The translations under genes were made by a program, and so were the position numbers. Below are positions 11,704 through 22,275 of a DNA stretch of 64,000 nt, piece after piece. Every line of letters starts with the position of its first letter. The first letter of the stretch is position 1. Source of the stretch: Galaxea fascicularis (Eukaryota; Cnidaria; Anthozoa; Scleractinia; Euphylliidae). The notes under the pieces are model-generated. The model worked only from the letters and a program-made list of their open reading frames with translations. It searched no databases and was not told the DNA's origin. The DNA lies in the NCBI GenBank assembly GCA_948470475.1, contig OX419343.1, positions 15,095,828 to 15,159,827 of the forward strand, read 5' to 3'.

Positions 11704-12017
11704 CGTTGAAGTCCTGGATTTTATTTTCAGGCTTCTTTAAGCAGTTGCAAAAATTGCGATCACAACTGCGACGATCATTCTTCATTTGATTTCATATCCG
11801 CAGTTCACATATAATTTCTTTCATATGCATCATTCACTTACATATCGTTCACGGGAACATATGAACCCAAACTTGACCTGCTCCCAACGTCAGTGGCTTC
11901 ATAGCTCAATTGGTAGAGTCCTGAATTGGTTGAAGTCCTGAATTTTTCCAGGCTTCTCTACGCAGTTGTAAAAATTGCGATACTGAACAACTGCGACGAT
12001 CATTCTTCATTTGATAA
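11704..12017 (+). mobile_element. SINE remainder and a second tandem SINE copy
   Basis: 11704-11790 continues the SINE broken at 10270, ending with the common tail ACTGCGACGATCATTC. A second copy follows at once (about 11791-12017) with a tRNA-like head near 11897-11920 that has lost its anticodon and T-arm region by deletion. The two heads and tails share long identical stretches, so the copies are related by tandem insertion. Confidence 0.7.
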
Positions 12018-12071
12018 CAGAAAGTACTAGATATGAAAAGAAAGTATAAATGGAATGAAAAATGATGCTTA

Positions 12072-12200
12072 AGAGTAAATGTCAGTAAAAATCAAAGATT
12101 ATCGAAAAAATCGCGGACACGGTCAAAAATCAATTTGGCTCAATTTTTGCGTGTAGGTAGCCTTATATAGTAAACAAACGGAAATGGGGTTAGATTTTGA
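12072..12200 (+). repeat. dispersed repeat shared with 43000-43130
   Basis: The stretch containing AAATCGCGGACACGGTCAAA is found in diverged, inverted form at about 43000-43130. Its class is unknown. The region from 12200 to 12818 otherwise shows no gene. Confidence 0.55.
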
Positions 12201-13098
12201 AACATGCACTTTAACGGGAATAAACCGGATAAAAACTTGTGGGGAGTAAATAGCTCAAATTTCACCAAGCGCGATCCTGAAATTACACATTTTTCGGGCA
12301 GTTATCATAGGGACAAAAATGTATCAGAAGCACTTTCATAGCTACAGAAATATAGAGTTGGCCTCGTTTTATCGAGACAAAGTGATAGTTTTTGTCTTAT
12401 GTTATTCCTGGAGGAGTTACGTCTCTGTTAAGAGACAGCATCTTCGGCCTTTTGAAATTAAGGCAAAGGTGGCCTAGAATAGCTTGGTAAAAATACGTGT
12501 GGTAGTGTCTCAAAGTTTACAATAACACTACCAAGAAGCCTTGAAAGATAGTTCTTTACGTTTTGGGTTTTATTTCTTTGGGACCTTTGACTGTGAAAAG
12601 ATGACCACCGGCCGAATTTCGGTTAATACTATGACGCCACAATGAGATGCATAATAACAAAATTAAACGCGTTGGTCACAAATGACTGTTTTGGTCAGTT
12701 ATATCTTCACTGGCCGTTGAAATGACTACAAACATATTAAAATGTCTATGGCTACACTTGATTTTCATAAACGGAAAAAGGAGAGACAAATTTTTTACTT
12801 TTCCTACCCTGAGAATTGTAGCCTGCAGTGCAGGCGTTATTATCTTGGCGAGGAACGCTTGATAAATCAGGTTTTCGATGCCGCCATCTTGGATTGTAAT
12901 TGGATGCTTGACCGGTAGAGCGTTGGTGCAGAGGCGGTGTGGCGGGTGGGGGATGGGGTACTTAAAATAACGCCTGCCGGCAAAGCCTGTGAAATCATTA
13001 AACGCCCCCTAATTAGTAGCGCTTGACCGCCTTTCCGGAAATGTGCAAACAGCCAATGAACATCGATTTTGCTTTTACCGGAAGCCCAAAATTAAACA

Positions 13099-13839
13099 TT
13101 GACACACGTGTATTTGTCAACTCTGTGCGAAACAGAAATTCGATCGAGCGAGCGAGGGTATGCGAATGAAGTTATGTCGGAAGGACGTCCTAAAGACAGC
13201 TGTAGGATTTGCAAAAGCTCATTTAAACTGAAATTTGGAAATGTTCCTGGCAAACAAGTATATTCGTCCTCGGAAAACCTTTTCAAACCCTCGCAGAGGA
13301 AGGACAACCTTGGAGTTGTGTTAGCAGAGGTTTGTACTCGTGTCGGAATAGTATTGTTGCACGATCCTGCAACATATTTTGATCGCGTTTGCAACCCGTG
13401 TGGTCGAAAAATTCACAGCCTTGGCCAGTTGTTCGAGTTTGTCAAAGCAGGTACGACTCCAACGTTAAAATTAAATTCACATTTGCCGGAGACAAAACGC
13501 ACGTTATATGCTCTTGTTGTTCACTTGAAAACCATACCTGCGATTTCAGACGAAAACGGCTCAAAATTAAAAATCATACCCTTTGGAATCCAAATGTGCC
13601 ATAAACAAAAAAGCTATAACAGTGGCTTAAACATTATCTATAAAAGCACAAACGCACACTGGCAACTCCGGAGAAAGCGAGCCCTTCGCGGAGAAAATCA
13701 AAAGTTATTAGAGTTAATTCGCCAACAGCCAAGACGTTATCGCCGCAGTCAGCTGGCAAATCAAGAAAATATCTTGCATTTGGAGGAGGAATTAGTTCTA
13801 TACCGGTTTCTTTTTCTCAAAAGGAGGATGAAATGCTGA
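13099..13839 (+). CDS. Cys-rich protein of a cnidarian transposon family
   Basis: A 246-residue frame. The N-terminal part has two CxxC pairs, CRICKSSFKLKFGN at residues 35-48 and CNPCGRKIHSLGQL at about 98-111, which look like one zinc-binding DNA- or protein-binding module of the ZAD/treble-clef kind. The C-terminal third is basic with coiled-coil character (RRKRALRGENQKLLELIRQQ). I know such proteins as abundant, poorly described ORFs in coral and anemone genomes. The later frame 13833-14036 overlaps the end and could be a continuation after a frameshift. The start is not certain; an internal Met at residue 26 would leave the Cys module intact. Confidence 0.5.
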   Translation: MTHVYLSTLCETEIRSSERGYANEVMSEGRPKDSCRICKSSFKLKFGNVPGKQVYSSSENLFKPSQRKDNLGVVLAEVCTRVGIVLLHDPATYFDRVCNPCGRKIHSLGQLFEFVKAGTTPTLKLNSHLPETKRTLYALVVHLKTIPAISDENGSKLKIIPFGIQMCHKQKSYNSGLNIIYKSTNAHWQLRRKRALRGENQKLLELIRQQPRRYRRSQLANQENILHLEEELVLYRFLFLKRRMKC

Positions 13840-14122
13840 GTAAGCTTAACTTGGATGATTTGCCGCAAACAGGACTTCAGGTAAAAGTCGTGTATGTGAT
13901 TCCGTCAGGAACTGTGACTACGAGAGTTCCCCGTGACGAACCAACAAAAAACTCAAGGTCAAACACATTGCGTGCGAAAACTGGCGTGAAGTGCCTAATG
14001 CTATCCTTAAACACAAAGAACTTGCCCCAGAAATAATCATTGCAATCCGCAAGGCTGTTTCTAAAGAATTTAGCGATTACCTAACATGTGAGAGTATGTT
14101 ACTCGCCAGAAATCCTGATGAA

Positions 14123-14686
14123 CTAGCCGGGTTTTCGAACAAATTGTTTATCAACATCTTGTAAACTAGCACTAGCAAGGGATGTCGCCGACAAACCCAT
14201 TGAAGATGCCTCCGTTAACTGATCTTGCACGATGCCTTTGAGCAGACAGACAACAATCACACACGCAGCTTTCGACGATAATATTTGTTTCACACGGATC
14301 AACAACTGGAATATAGGGCTTTTACCAAAGCCCGTCGGAAGAACTGCTAATAGATCGCTTCCATGAACAAGAGAAGAAATGTCTTCGTTTTGTTCGGGGC
14401 GTAACACACGCGACATACCAGCTCCGAGAGAAATAAAAGCGCTTCGTCGGAGCTTAAAGTGTCCGTCATTTTCGCAGGAAATCACAAGTTCCTCCCGCTC
14501 CCGCTTGGAGCGGCCGGAAGAAAAACTTACCTTATATTGAGAGGCATCAATCAATTTGCAACCTACCGCACAAATCAGAGCCCCCGTCCATCTGGTGTAC
14601 GGGTTTGGCAAACAAACAAGCCCTGCGGGCAGGCGTATTTTTCCCTCCCCTCCCCCTCCCCTCTTGCCCATTTTTCTACTTAACAC
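14123..14686 (-). pseudogene. RecQ-like helicase N-terminal fragment
   Basis: The frame contains LRPEQNEDISSLVHGSDLLA followed by the Walker A loop LPTGFGKSPIFQ and then a Val-rich strand and a VQDQ motif corresponding to helicase motif Ia and its surroundings of superfamily-2 RecQ enzymes. The DEAH box, the later motifs and the RQC region are missing because the frame ends at 14123. The first 80 residues overlap the transposon end and are unlikely to be coding. It is convergent with the Cys-rich ORF in the same element, so it is either captured cargo or a relic of a second transposon gene. Confidence 0.6.
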
Positions 14687-15150
14687 CTACTCCCTCGGCA
14701 AATATTTCCTCGCCCCAATCCTCTACAGTTACCAAATTCAAGATGGCGGCCATAAAACGAAAATGTGCACTCGCGCGCCCAAAATACGCCTGCACTGCAG
14801 GCTATGAGAATTGCGCCATCTCTGCCCTAATTCTGCATATGCTCAATTCTGCACACAACAGGTTGAACAGTTGAATTGCACTCAACTGGGTAAATTTGCG
14901 AAAAAGCCGTTAGTTTACGTTTGCTTCGCATCCAGTGAACATGAATTGGAGCATTTGCATCCCTTCTGCGCCTTCTGCACTCGCCAGTTTTGAATATATT
15001 AAAAATCGTCCAACACAAATATCAGGAGATCGAGTGACTGAAATCCGATATGTGGGACTCAGCTGTCACGCAACGCCTTCTTGTAAATTATACACCCAAC
15101 CGCCTTTTACAATCAGCGGATCAGTTGTTCGTGAAACGTACAGTGCTCAG

Positions 15151-17101
15151 TTACTTGGAAGAGCAGGTACACTCCTGGACTAATTGTGTCAGTCGTGTGA
15201 TGTATGGCTTTTTCCTCTTTTGAGGTGAAATGTCAGAAATATCCAGCCCAAGGTCGATGCACATGTCTCTTAGCCTATCCAGTCTTAAAGTTGTGAGTGT
15301 ACGTTTTTGTACAAGTTCACAGATGTTAAGATCGAAAGATACAATCGGATGCTGAATAGCCACATCTCTCATCACATTTGCACACACTGCAGATAGATGA
15401 CTCTCAGCTTCGGCGGAAATTTCGTCCTCGTCGGCGCTCTCCATGGCCACTTCTGAGACTTCACTAGCTTTCGCTTCGTTACCGGCGGCTGTACCTTCTG
15501 ATCGCTTCTTTGCTGAAAGACGGCTAAAGAAGCCACTAATCTGCTGCGACGTAAGGACTTCATCAGGTTGAAATCGGCGTTCCCCCGCTTGGTCTCTTGC
15601 TAAGCTCATTCCTTTCGAAACTTCCTGTGGATCGCTTTTCCGTCCACTTTGCTCCCCTTTTTGAAATTGGTCAGTTAAGAATTCGGTCTCTTTCTTTGTA
15701 AAACGCACTTTTTTCTTAATTGTCTTCTTCTTGTACAGTAACTTGAACGCTTGGAAGTCGACTGCATCCCTCCGTCAGCTTGGAAGAATATTCTCTTTTA
15801 GCTCTATCATAGAGGGTTTCCTGTTCGAGCATCATTTGGTGTTTTCCAGTATCCAGGTGTGTCTGGAGGTTTGCAAAGCGACTGTACGCTTTTACACATC
15901 CTTCTTCTGGGCACGGGAAAAGCATGTCGTCTGGCTTATTTTCACCAATACAGCTTGGATCTTGGTTTTCGTTTTCAGTTGAGAAATCTGCTTTGACAGA
16001 GCTTTTCTTAATATGTCGGTGTCTCACAATCTTGAACGTCGGTGCGCCACTTGCATTCTGTGATGGGGGGTCTAGGATTTCCAATTTTTCAGGCTGCTTC
16101 ATGACTCCTTCGAACTTTGCCCATGGCACTACTTTACCGGAACCCAGATTGAATGCTCTCCACACTCGTACGCCAGTCTCATCGTACTCAAAATTGTTGA
16201 GTAAGCTTACGCCATCCCATTTGATATTAAAGGTGGTTGGCAGCTTGGCAGCAACATAGCTTGCGTCCACTCCTGTGGTTCCTTGTCCAGATTCAATGGC
16301 TGTTTTGAGCTGTAAAACGTTGATGACGTCATTGCCTTCGTTTACGTACCTTCCAACGTCTCCCTTGATTGTTGCAGCTTTGCGATCACATACCCCCTTT
16401 CCACCTTGAGGGTCCGAAAAGTCGTTTCTTACAACAGCTACTCCCACGGCATCACCGGCCAGCTTAGCTGAGATGATTGAATTTCCGCTATGATAACAGC
16501 CAGCGTTATCTTGTTTGTAATAAGCTATTTCCAGGTCTGGAATTTCCTTTTTCAGGGTAGTGAGGCAGTCAAGCATTATCGAAGCCACAGTCGCACTGTC
16601 TTGGGTGCAGCTTTGAAATACGTGAACAAGGGTCTGCGATTCAAAGTGCTCAGAATCCTCTGACCGTCTTATGGCAACGCTAATGTGCCATGGCAATCCT
16701 CGCTTCGCAAACCAATCTGACTGTGCCTCTCGATATTTTCGGGGCATATATTTCATCGCCCAATCCTGGACTAACAGCACCGATCGGCTGTCGGGTTTGG
16801 CTAAAACTGAATGCTTCGCCTCAGCTTGGTGGACTGAACGTAGTTGATGGGCTTTCCAGCTAATGATATCATCCCTTACCTGTTTGATGGTATGCTGCAT
16901 GTCAGCTTGATCTTCTGCTGACGAGAGCGCACTTGAACACTCATCTTCTATGGTACGCATGACTTCCTCTAACTGATAACACTGCGCACATGACTCATTG
17001 TGGAGATGGTCGCAGGAGCCCCGAAATTCAGCATTGCTTGGGTCACTTAGCGCATAAATTCGACAATGATCGGGAACCTCTGAGGCCTCCACTGCATGTA
17101 C
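15151..17101 (-). pseudogene. transposase-like gene copy 1, 3' exons (catalytic and C2H2 region)
   Basis: The exon starts after an acceptor (cattttag, AG at 17102-17103). A 458-codon frame to 15716 contains a conserved VLLVQDWAMKYMP, then YYKQDNAGCYHSG, then FSDPQGGKGVCDRKAATIKG, which together resemble the acidic-residue strands of an RNase H-fold transposase core, then a C2H2 finger (CPEEGCVKAYSRFANLQTHL) near the C-terminus. At 15716 a stop and a +1 shift separate the final 185-codon frame (15151-15708), which aligns with the end of copy 2 at 52081-52575. So the open frame is damaged. The first part of the gene lies at 17360-20702. Confidence 0.75.
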
Positions 17102-17359
17102 CTAAAATGAAAAGTAAAATGACAAGCGCGTGATTCAGTGTATATTTGCAAAGCAACGCAGGCGCATCAACATTTCAAAAAGATTACTTAACTGATTATC
17201 AGCGTTGTATATAAGCACATTACAGTGAATTGTAAACTGTTCAGTTTCATGAATTAAAGCATTAGAATACTTGGAGAGAAAGAAAGAGGTAGCCGTGAAT
17301 CATAGTAAGAAGTTTACTACATCACTTCATAATCGCATAATTATAGAATATGCACCCAC

Positions 17360-18424
17360 CTTGTAGTCGCCCTTTAGGTACTGCTTCGACATACGAAGTT
17401 GTTGCTTAATTTCCCTCTTCCATTGCTGAGTCTTGCCACAGTCAACAAGCTTGTCTACGAGTTTTTCTAAATCATCAAATGCTTCCACTCCTTGTGCTGA
17501 AAAGTTATCAAGTCCTTGCAGAGACTTGCGAACAGACGAAGAACACACGGTCAAAACTCTCTGTAGAGTTCTCTTACTCATAGGCTCAAAGTTGGTTTCA
17601 ATGCGCTCAGGTATCATTGTTCTGATCACATTGGGTGTTTTTATGATCTCACCAGTTGACAATTTGAGACGTTTTTCCCCGAAAGGAACATCTTGAATTA
17701 CATGTGGACTCGTTATGAAAGAAACAAAATGTTCTAATTTTAAAGGTTCAATTCTCATTCTCCTTTTCTCCTGGTTCGGAAGAGGAGCAGCTCTTCCATG
17801 TAACAGCCTGTGGCGTCGGGCAATGTTGTAGCGATAGCTAGTAACGGTTGGAATAAACTCTTTCATCTCCTTAAGAGATAACTTGTCTGCCATCAAAGAG
17901 AGTATTTGTCGTCTGGTGCTCCAATTTTGCGCGTTCAAGTAGCTTTCAGCAAATGCACTAAGAAGCTCCGTCTCTTTTTCACTTCTGCCTTCGACCACAA
18001 CCTGACTCTCTCTACTTAAAGCATGACGATCACAAAGCTCCGCCCACAGTTCTTGCGAATTTTCAGGTGCCAAGACATCCAGCATTGCAGAAGTACATTG
18101 TTCAGCTTTCCGTAGGTATCTGCGTTTAGTACGCTCGTGTGCTGTATTCCACGGCACTGATAACGTGTGACGTCCTGGACTGACGTCTCAAAGCTGTAAG
18201 AAGCGATTTAGCTGTACCTGGCACTCGTTGTCTAGACTGGAGCATTCATCACTCTCTTCGGAATCTTCTTGCGGAACAAAAAGGCTGTGTCGTCTGCATG
18301 TGGAATCTTCTGGCAATGCTTCATCACCAACACTGACCGGACAAGTGGCAGGAATATCAGAGTCACTCCCTTGTTCGTCAATCTGAGAAAAAGTGAACAC
18401 ATTGCTTTGGATGGCTTCAAACAT
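17360..18424 (-). pseudogene. transposase-like gene copy 1, middle exon with in-frame stop
   Basis: One reading frame runs from 18424 to a good donor at 17360/17359 (CTACAAG/gtgggt), broken by a single TGA at 18188-18190. The part after the stop (APENSQELW, then LKLEHFVSFITSPH, then PFGEKRLKLSTGEI) aligns throughout with copy 2 at 48932-49726 (KLSSGKLIEIPNVIRTMIPQ). The domain is not known to me; it is the part between the N-terminal Cys/His module and the catalytic core. The stop may be inactivating or mean that an intron is missed, but copy 2 reads through this position in the same frame. Confidence 0.7.
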
Positions 18425-18545
18425 GTCAAAATGAGATCATACCGTATGCACGCGCGGGGTGTCGTGTATGAAAGTGCAAGTCGCATGCGAGCCGGAAATG
18501 AGTAGTCGATAATTAATTTTTACCCTATAATTTATTAACTGCAAG

Positions 18546-18612
18546 TGAAGAGTGATCATCACAGTAAATTTTCGAATTTAAGCAACTGGAAAGAAGAAGC
18601 CTGAAAAAATCA

Positions 18613-18646
<34 letters not shown>

Positions 18647-18704
18647 GATACCGGTGCGATGCTCTACCAACTGAGCTATGAAGCCACATATTGGGAGCGA
18701 GGTC
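18546..18704 (-). mobile_element. tRNA-derived SINE
   Basis: The tRNA-like head is at 18614-18685 (minus). Acceptor strands GGCTTCA and TGAAGCC pair, the A box reads TAGCTCAGTTGG and the B box GGTTCGAATCC, both close to consensus. The tail (AGGCTTCTTCTTTCCAGTTGC) is shared with the copies at 18786 and 18961, showing that this is a SINE family. The anticodon arm pairs poorly, so it is not counted as a functional tRNA. Confidence 0.8.
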
Positions 18705-18785
18705 AATTTACTGAGTTCATATTTTCCCGCACAGTGAAGTGATGTGAAGTATATATGAAATAATTCATATTTGTACTGCGGTTGT

Positions 18786-18960
18786 AGATGCAAGTGAAGA
18801 GTGACCATTGCAGTAAATTTTCCAATTTAAGCAACTGGAAAGAAGAAGCCTGAAAAAAATCAGGGCTTCAACGGGATTCGAACCCGTGACCTTCGCGATA
18901 CCGGTACTATGCTCTACCAACTGAGCTATGAAGCCACATATTGGGAGCGAGGTCAATTTA
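18786..18960 (-). mobile_element. tRNA-derived SINE, second copy
   Basis: Same family and strand as 18546-18704; tRNA-like head at 18864-18935 with the anticodon stem altered (GTACCGG). It is separated by only 80 bp from the first copy and shares its flank, consistent with a local duplication including flanking sequence. Confidence 0.8.
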
Positions 18961-19092
18961 TTGACCGTTGAAGCCCTGATTTTTTCAGGCTTCTTCTTTC
19001 CAGTTGCTTAAATTGGAAAATTTACTGCGACGATCACTCTTCACTTGCATCTACAACCGCAGTACAAATGTGAATTATTTCATATATACTTC
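18961..19092 (+). mobile_element. SINE fragment, tail only, opposite orientation
   Basis: Starts within the acceptor 3' strand (GTTGAAGCC) and continues through the whole tail to the ATTATTTCATATATACTTCA end. It forms an inverted pair with 18786-18960. Confidence 0.75.
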
Positions 19093-19289
19093 ACAATTTA
19101 TTAACTGATAACCTATCCTGATATCTTTATCCAGTTACTACTCAGTATTATTTTCCATTTGGAACATTTAGACAAAAAATCTTGAGAAGCCATATAGTAA
19201 TTTAAAACCTTTTTCTTTGGCGATATCCTTGAATGTGATTGGCTATCTTGGCAGGCCATGCCTTTCCAATTCTTGAGCCATGTATGGTT

Positions 19290-19542
19290 CATTCTCGTCC
19301 CCAGAGCTCATGATCCTTCTGGCCTGAGGCAGAAATCGAGAGCTCTGGCCAGTTCCGAAATAAGCGCAGTCGCAGTGAAGGTGCATTTTTGTAGCCGTTG
19401 CCAACCACTTTTGTTTCAAACTTCTGAGTTGGCGCAGAAGAGCCGGAAGTCTGTGATTCACGGACTTCCTGTTTTGGAACCAGCCAGAGCTCTCGATCCC
19501 TGCCGCAGGCCAGAAGGGTCGTGGGCTCTGGGGACGAGAATG
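19290..19542. mobile_element. MULE-like MITE, 253 bp, 9-bp target duplication
   Basis: Inverted ends CATTCTCGTCCCCAGAGC and the complement at 19525-19542 continue as an imperfect inverted repeat of about 60 bp (GAGAGCTCTGGCC inside). Flanks are the direct 9-bp repeat TGTATGGTT (19281-19289 and 19543-19551). Confidence 0.85.
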
Positions 19543-19551
19543 TGTATGGTT

Positions 19552-20435
19552 TTGCCTGCTCGTTGACGGGCGGCAATGGCGGCGTTTTGAGCATGCGCAT
19601 GCAAGTTAGCTTGGACACACCCTTCTCTCGCCTGGGTTGAACCCCAGAAAAGGGAGGAGAAGGGAGAACACAGAGAATGCGTGAAGGTTTCCCACTTTCA
19701 TTAATTATATTGGATGGAAAATTTCCATGACTACTTTGAAGGAACTCACCAAGCCTAGACCACTTAGACTTTCTGTGATGTTTTCCACACCTCCTGTGGC
19801 ACTCAAGTCTTGCGATAACTGTTTTCTTGTTTTTGCCAGGGACTGTCGACATCGCACACAAATTCCTTTAATATTTTGAGAGAGGGAATTAATTTATTAT
19901 TTTTTACTTTACACATCCCCCTTGAAAAAATAGCTCTTCATGTGGCAAAAGAACACACTAGTCCAGGCAAAAGCCCCACAAACCCCAAATTGATTATGCA
20001 TTCTGTAGTTAACCTTGTCACAAGTCAGTCTTTTACGTTCCTTTCTTTTTTTTCCGAGCATTGTCAGAAGGAAATCTAATATCTGTGAACATTTCAGTTC
20101 CAGCGTTCCCCACGCTATTAATTAGTTTTGAATAAGTCTTGAAAGAGGTGAAAATGTTGAGTTGAACGCCAGTGTTTGAACCAGATTCCGACATAAAAAA
20201 AAATATTTGCAAAAATTCTGAAAACTCGTAAGACATGAAAATAATTTTGCTGTTGAACTTAGAGTTGTTTTACGCGGCAGTGAAGTGATTTGAAGTTAGG
20301 ATACGAAGTCTGTGATTCCCGCGAAGTACCCTGCGTGAAATGAGAAGCTTTACGGATGTTTATCCTTGCATAAAGTGAGAATAAACTAGAAGAACGTGAA
20401 TTCTTACAAGATCATGACGCACTGTAATCGCCTAC
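19552..20435. other. intron of transposase-like gene copy 1
   Basis: Contains a pyrimidine/GC-richer segment (19552-19860) with long open frames on the minus strand but no recognisable domain, then AT-rich DNA. I do not support a gene here. Confidence 0.35.
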
Positions 20436-20702
20436 CTGATCCGACGGGTACGAGGTTTTTCGTAAGTTCAAAAATTTGTATTGAGTGCTGCAAAGTAATT
20501 CCCCTCTCTGCTACGGGTACTTCTTTAGATTGCTTTTTGTGACCGGAGACAACCCGAGGCACAGAACATAATCTACTAGCTTTTCTCCATCCGATTCCGA
20601 GGCTTGATCGATGTAATGGGCAAACAGTCATTTCCGAAAAATGGACGGGCTTCACGAAAATCCCGCTTCTTGCTAAGATAAGTTCCATCTCTGTCTCAAC
20701 AC
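20436..20702 (-). CDS. transposase-like gene copy 1, N-terminal Cys/His exon
   Basis: Flanked by a strong acceptor (poly-T then cagttttcag) and a donor (ATCAG/gtaggc). It reads ETEMELILARSG, then CPLHRSSLGIGW, and ends LTKNLVPVGS. Copy 2 has the same exon at about 47158-47509 (CPRHRADFGIRW and DTLIPVGS). The conserved CPxHRxxxGIxWR...C pattern suggests a zinc-binding module. The intron to 18424 holds SINE copies and a MITE. Confidence 0.6.
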
Positions 20703-21729
20703 CTGAAAACTGTAAAAAAAAAAAACCCTTGTGGCTTCTGATGTCGCTGCTGCATGATGACAGCGGTACTGTTTGAGTGGACTGATGCCTTGCGCGTTCC
20801 TCTGCACCACAAACGCCACCAAAAATATCAAGGAAAGAACAAGACATTCTTTTTCTGCTGGAGTTAAAGCAACCGTTACCTTTATTCCTTTCACCGACGA
20901 TTATTACGCTTTTGCTTTTTTTACTTTCCTTAATTGGTCACATTTGTTTCCTGTGGGAAAATTGTATCGCTATTTTCATTTTCACTGTACGGTTTATATA
21001 TGTCACATTTTGTAAAGTCTGTTACTTTGCCGTATCTTTTTCTTTCATGATGGCAATATGTTTGTTTAGATTTTATTTGTGAGGCAGAATGAAGTGTTCG
21101 TTGATCTCGTTACGTGACAGATTATCATATGTCACGCAGTCGACACGCAGACAGGAACCTGTGCAAAATTAATTGAAATCTGGCAAATCGCCAGCGTTGC
21201 CTGCCGTGTTGTATAAAGGGATCTTTTATGTGTGGGACGTTAAAAAAGTCAAAATTAGGATTGGGTTGCGACACGCCGTAGAAAATGACAACAACAAGTA
21301 ACTTTAGTTTACTCATCACTTGCTCAGTGGCTTCAATGAGTGTGCCAGTTGGCCCCCTTTACACTAACTTGCAGAGGACAGTATTTCGAAAAATATCTTT
21401 CAAGCGGCATAATAAGGGCCTATAAAAGATTTCTATGGTAAGGAACTACTGATCTCAAAGCAAACATAACAAGCTAAGTGCGGCTGTGTCATGGCGATGT
21501 AGATTTTGTTCAGTTCAATAATGTTTACAATTTTACCGAAGTTTGGTTGGTTGGTATATCAAAACAGTAGAAGATACCAGAAAAATGAAACGAAGAATTT
21601 GATGCCCCCACCTTATAAGCCCTCGAGATAGTATTGCTGGAGGATTTGAGACACTACCACATGCATTTTTGCCACACTATATTAGGCCGGATTTGGGGTG
21701 AATTAACAATGGCGAAGACGTCCACTGGT
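20703..21729. other. host or transposon flank, nothing recognised
   Basis: Includes the probable first exon area of transposase-like copy 1 (minus frame SSCSSDIRSHKG near 20760) and otherwise AT-rich DNA up to the foldback arm at 21730. No further feature is supported. Confidence 0.3.
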
Positions 21730-21873
21730 AATTGGTCGTTTCGAAATTCAAAAGGAAACTGGGGCGAGTTTCAAATTTTGAAGTAATCGATAAATTGACA
21801 CCACCACATGAAAGATAACATTGAGATTGGTCGTTTGACCAAGTTTGACTCTTTTAGGTTGAGCAGAGACCAA
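21730..21873 (-). repeat. foldback repeat, left arm, outer part (Polinton target)
   Basis: Reverse-complement relative of the 3640 repeat. It ends abruptly at the target duplication GACCAA (21868-21873) and resumes at 42486 on the other side of the Polinton, so the element was an intact foldback MITE before insertion. Confidence 0.85.
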
Positions 21874-22275
21874 AGTAGTATAGGGGGCTTATAGGGCACC
21901 TAACCAATCAGGATCGAGTATTTTGTACCACGTGGTACGATTCGACCAATCAGGTTGCGAGTTGCTAATTTATTCAAAATGGCTGATTTATGCTAATGAG
22001 GTAAAATGACAGGTCCATGTCAACAGTTTATGCCCCTCCCACATAAGGAGAAAACCCCCAGGAAATGAATGAAAAAAACAGAAAAGTGGAAAAATGACAA
22101 AGTTTTAATATGTACAAATGAAAAATTTACAAATAACAGCAGCTCCTTGATTGTTTTTTGGAAAAAGTGGTCAACAACAAGGCAAACAGGAAAAACAAAA
22201 CCACAGTTCAATGTTCAAAGTCATGTTCATTCCTCGTCCCACGACAGCGATGTCAGCACGGCCGCATCACGTGCG
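21874..22275 (+). repeat. Polinton left terminal inverted repeat, 402 bp
   Basis: Matches the right repeat 42084-42485 almost base for base in the outer 345 bp. It contains two CCAATCAG boxes on either side of the 14-bp palindrome GTACCACGTGGTAC (21925-21938). The innermost 49 bp overlap the last codons of polB; about 25 bp there are diverged, followed by a 32-bp exact match ending at 22275. Confidence 0.95.

Larger units (their letters stand above)
12819..14804. mobile_element. 2-kb DNA transposon with perfect 19-bp TIRs and 9-bp target duplication
   Basis: The left end TAGCCTGCAGTGCAGGCGT and its reverse complement at the right end (14786-14804) are flanked by TGAGAATTG (12810-12818 and 14805-14813). 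The TIR itself contains the palindrome CCTGCAGTGCAGG with one central offset. A 9-bp duplication points to the Mutator (MULE) group among known superfamilies. The interior has a plus-strand Cys-rich ORF and a minus-strand helicase fragment, neither of which is a MULE transposase, so it is probably an internally deleted or cargo-carrying copy. Confidence 0.85.

Noticed and set aside
14811..15183. small plus-strand ORFs near 14.8-15.2 kb
   Set aside because: Short, overlapping each other in several frames, lacking motifs, and partly inside transposon ends.
18614..18685. functional tRNA gene (GGT anticodon reading)
   Set aside because: A and B boxes are good, but the anticodon arm pairs badly, U33 is missing, and the unit is repeated with a common tail, so it is a SINE.
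19289..19861. 190-codon minus-strand ORF across a MITE
   Set aside because: It runs straight through the inverted ends and target duplication of the MITE at 19290-19542, so it is fortuitous.
22020..22211. 63-codon frame present in both Polinton terminal repeats (also 42148-42339)
   Set aside because: It is the same repeat read twice; hydrophobic low-complexity translation of T-rich DNA, with no sign of coding constraint.
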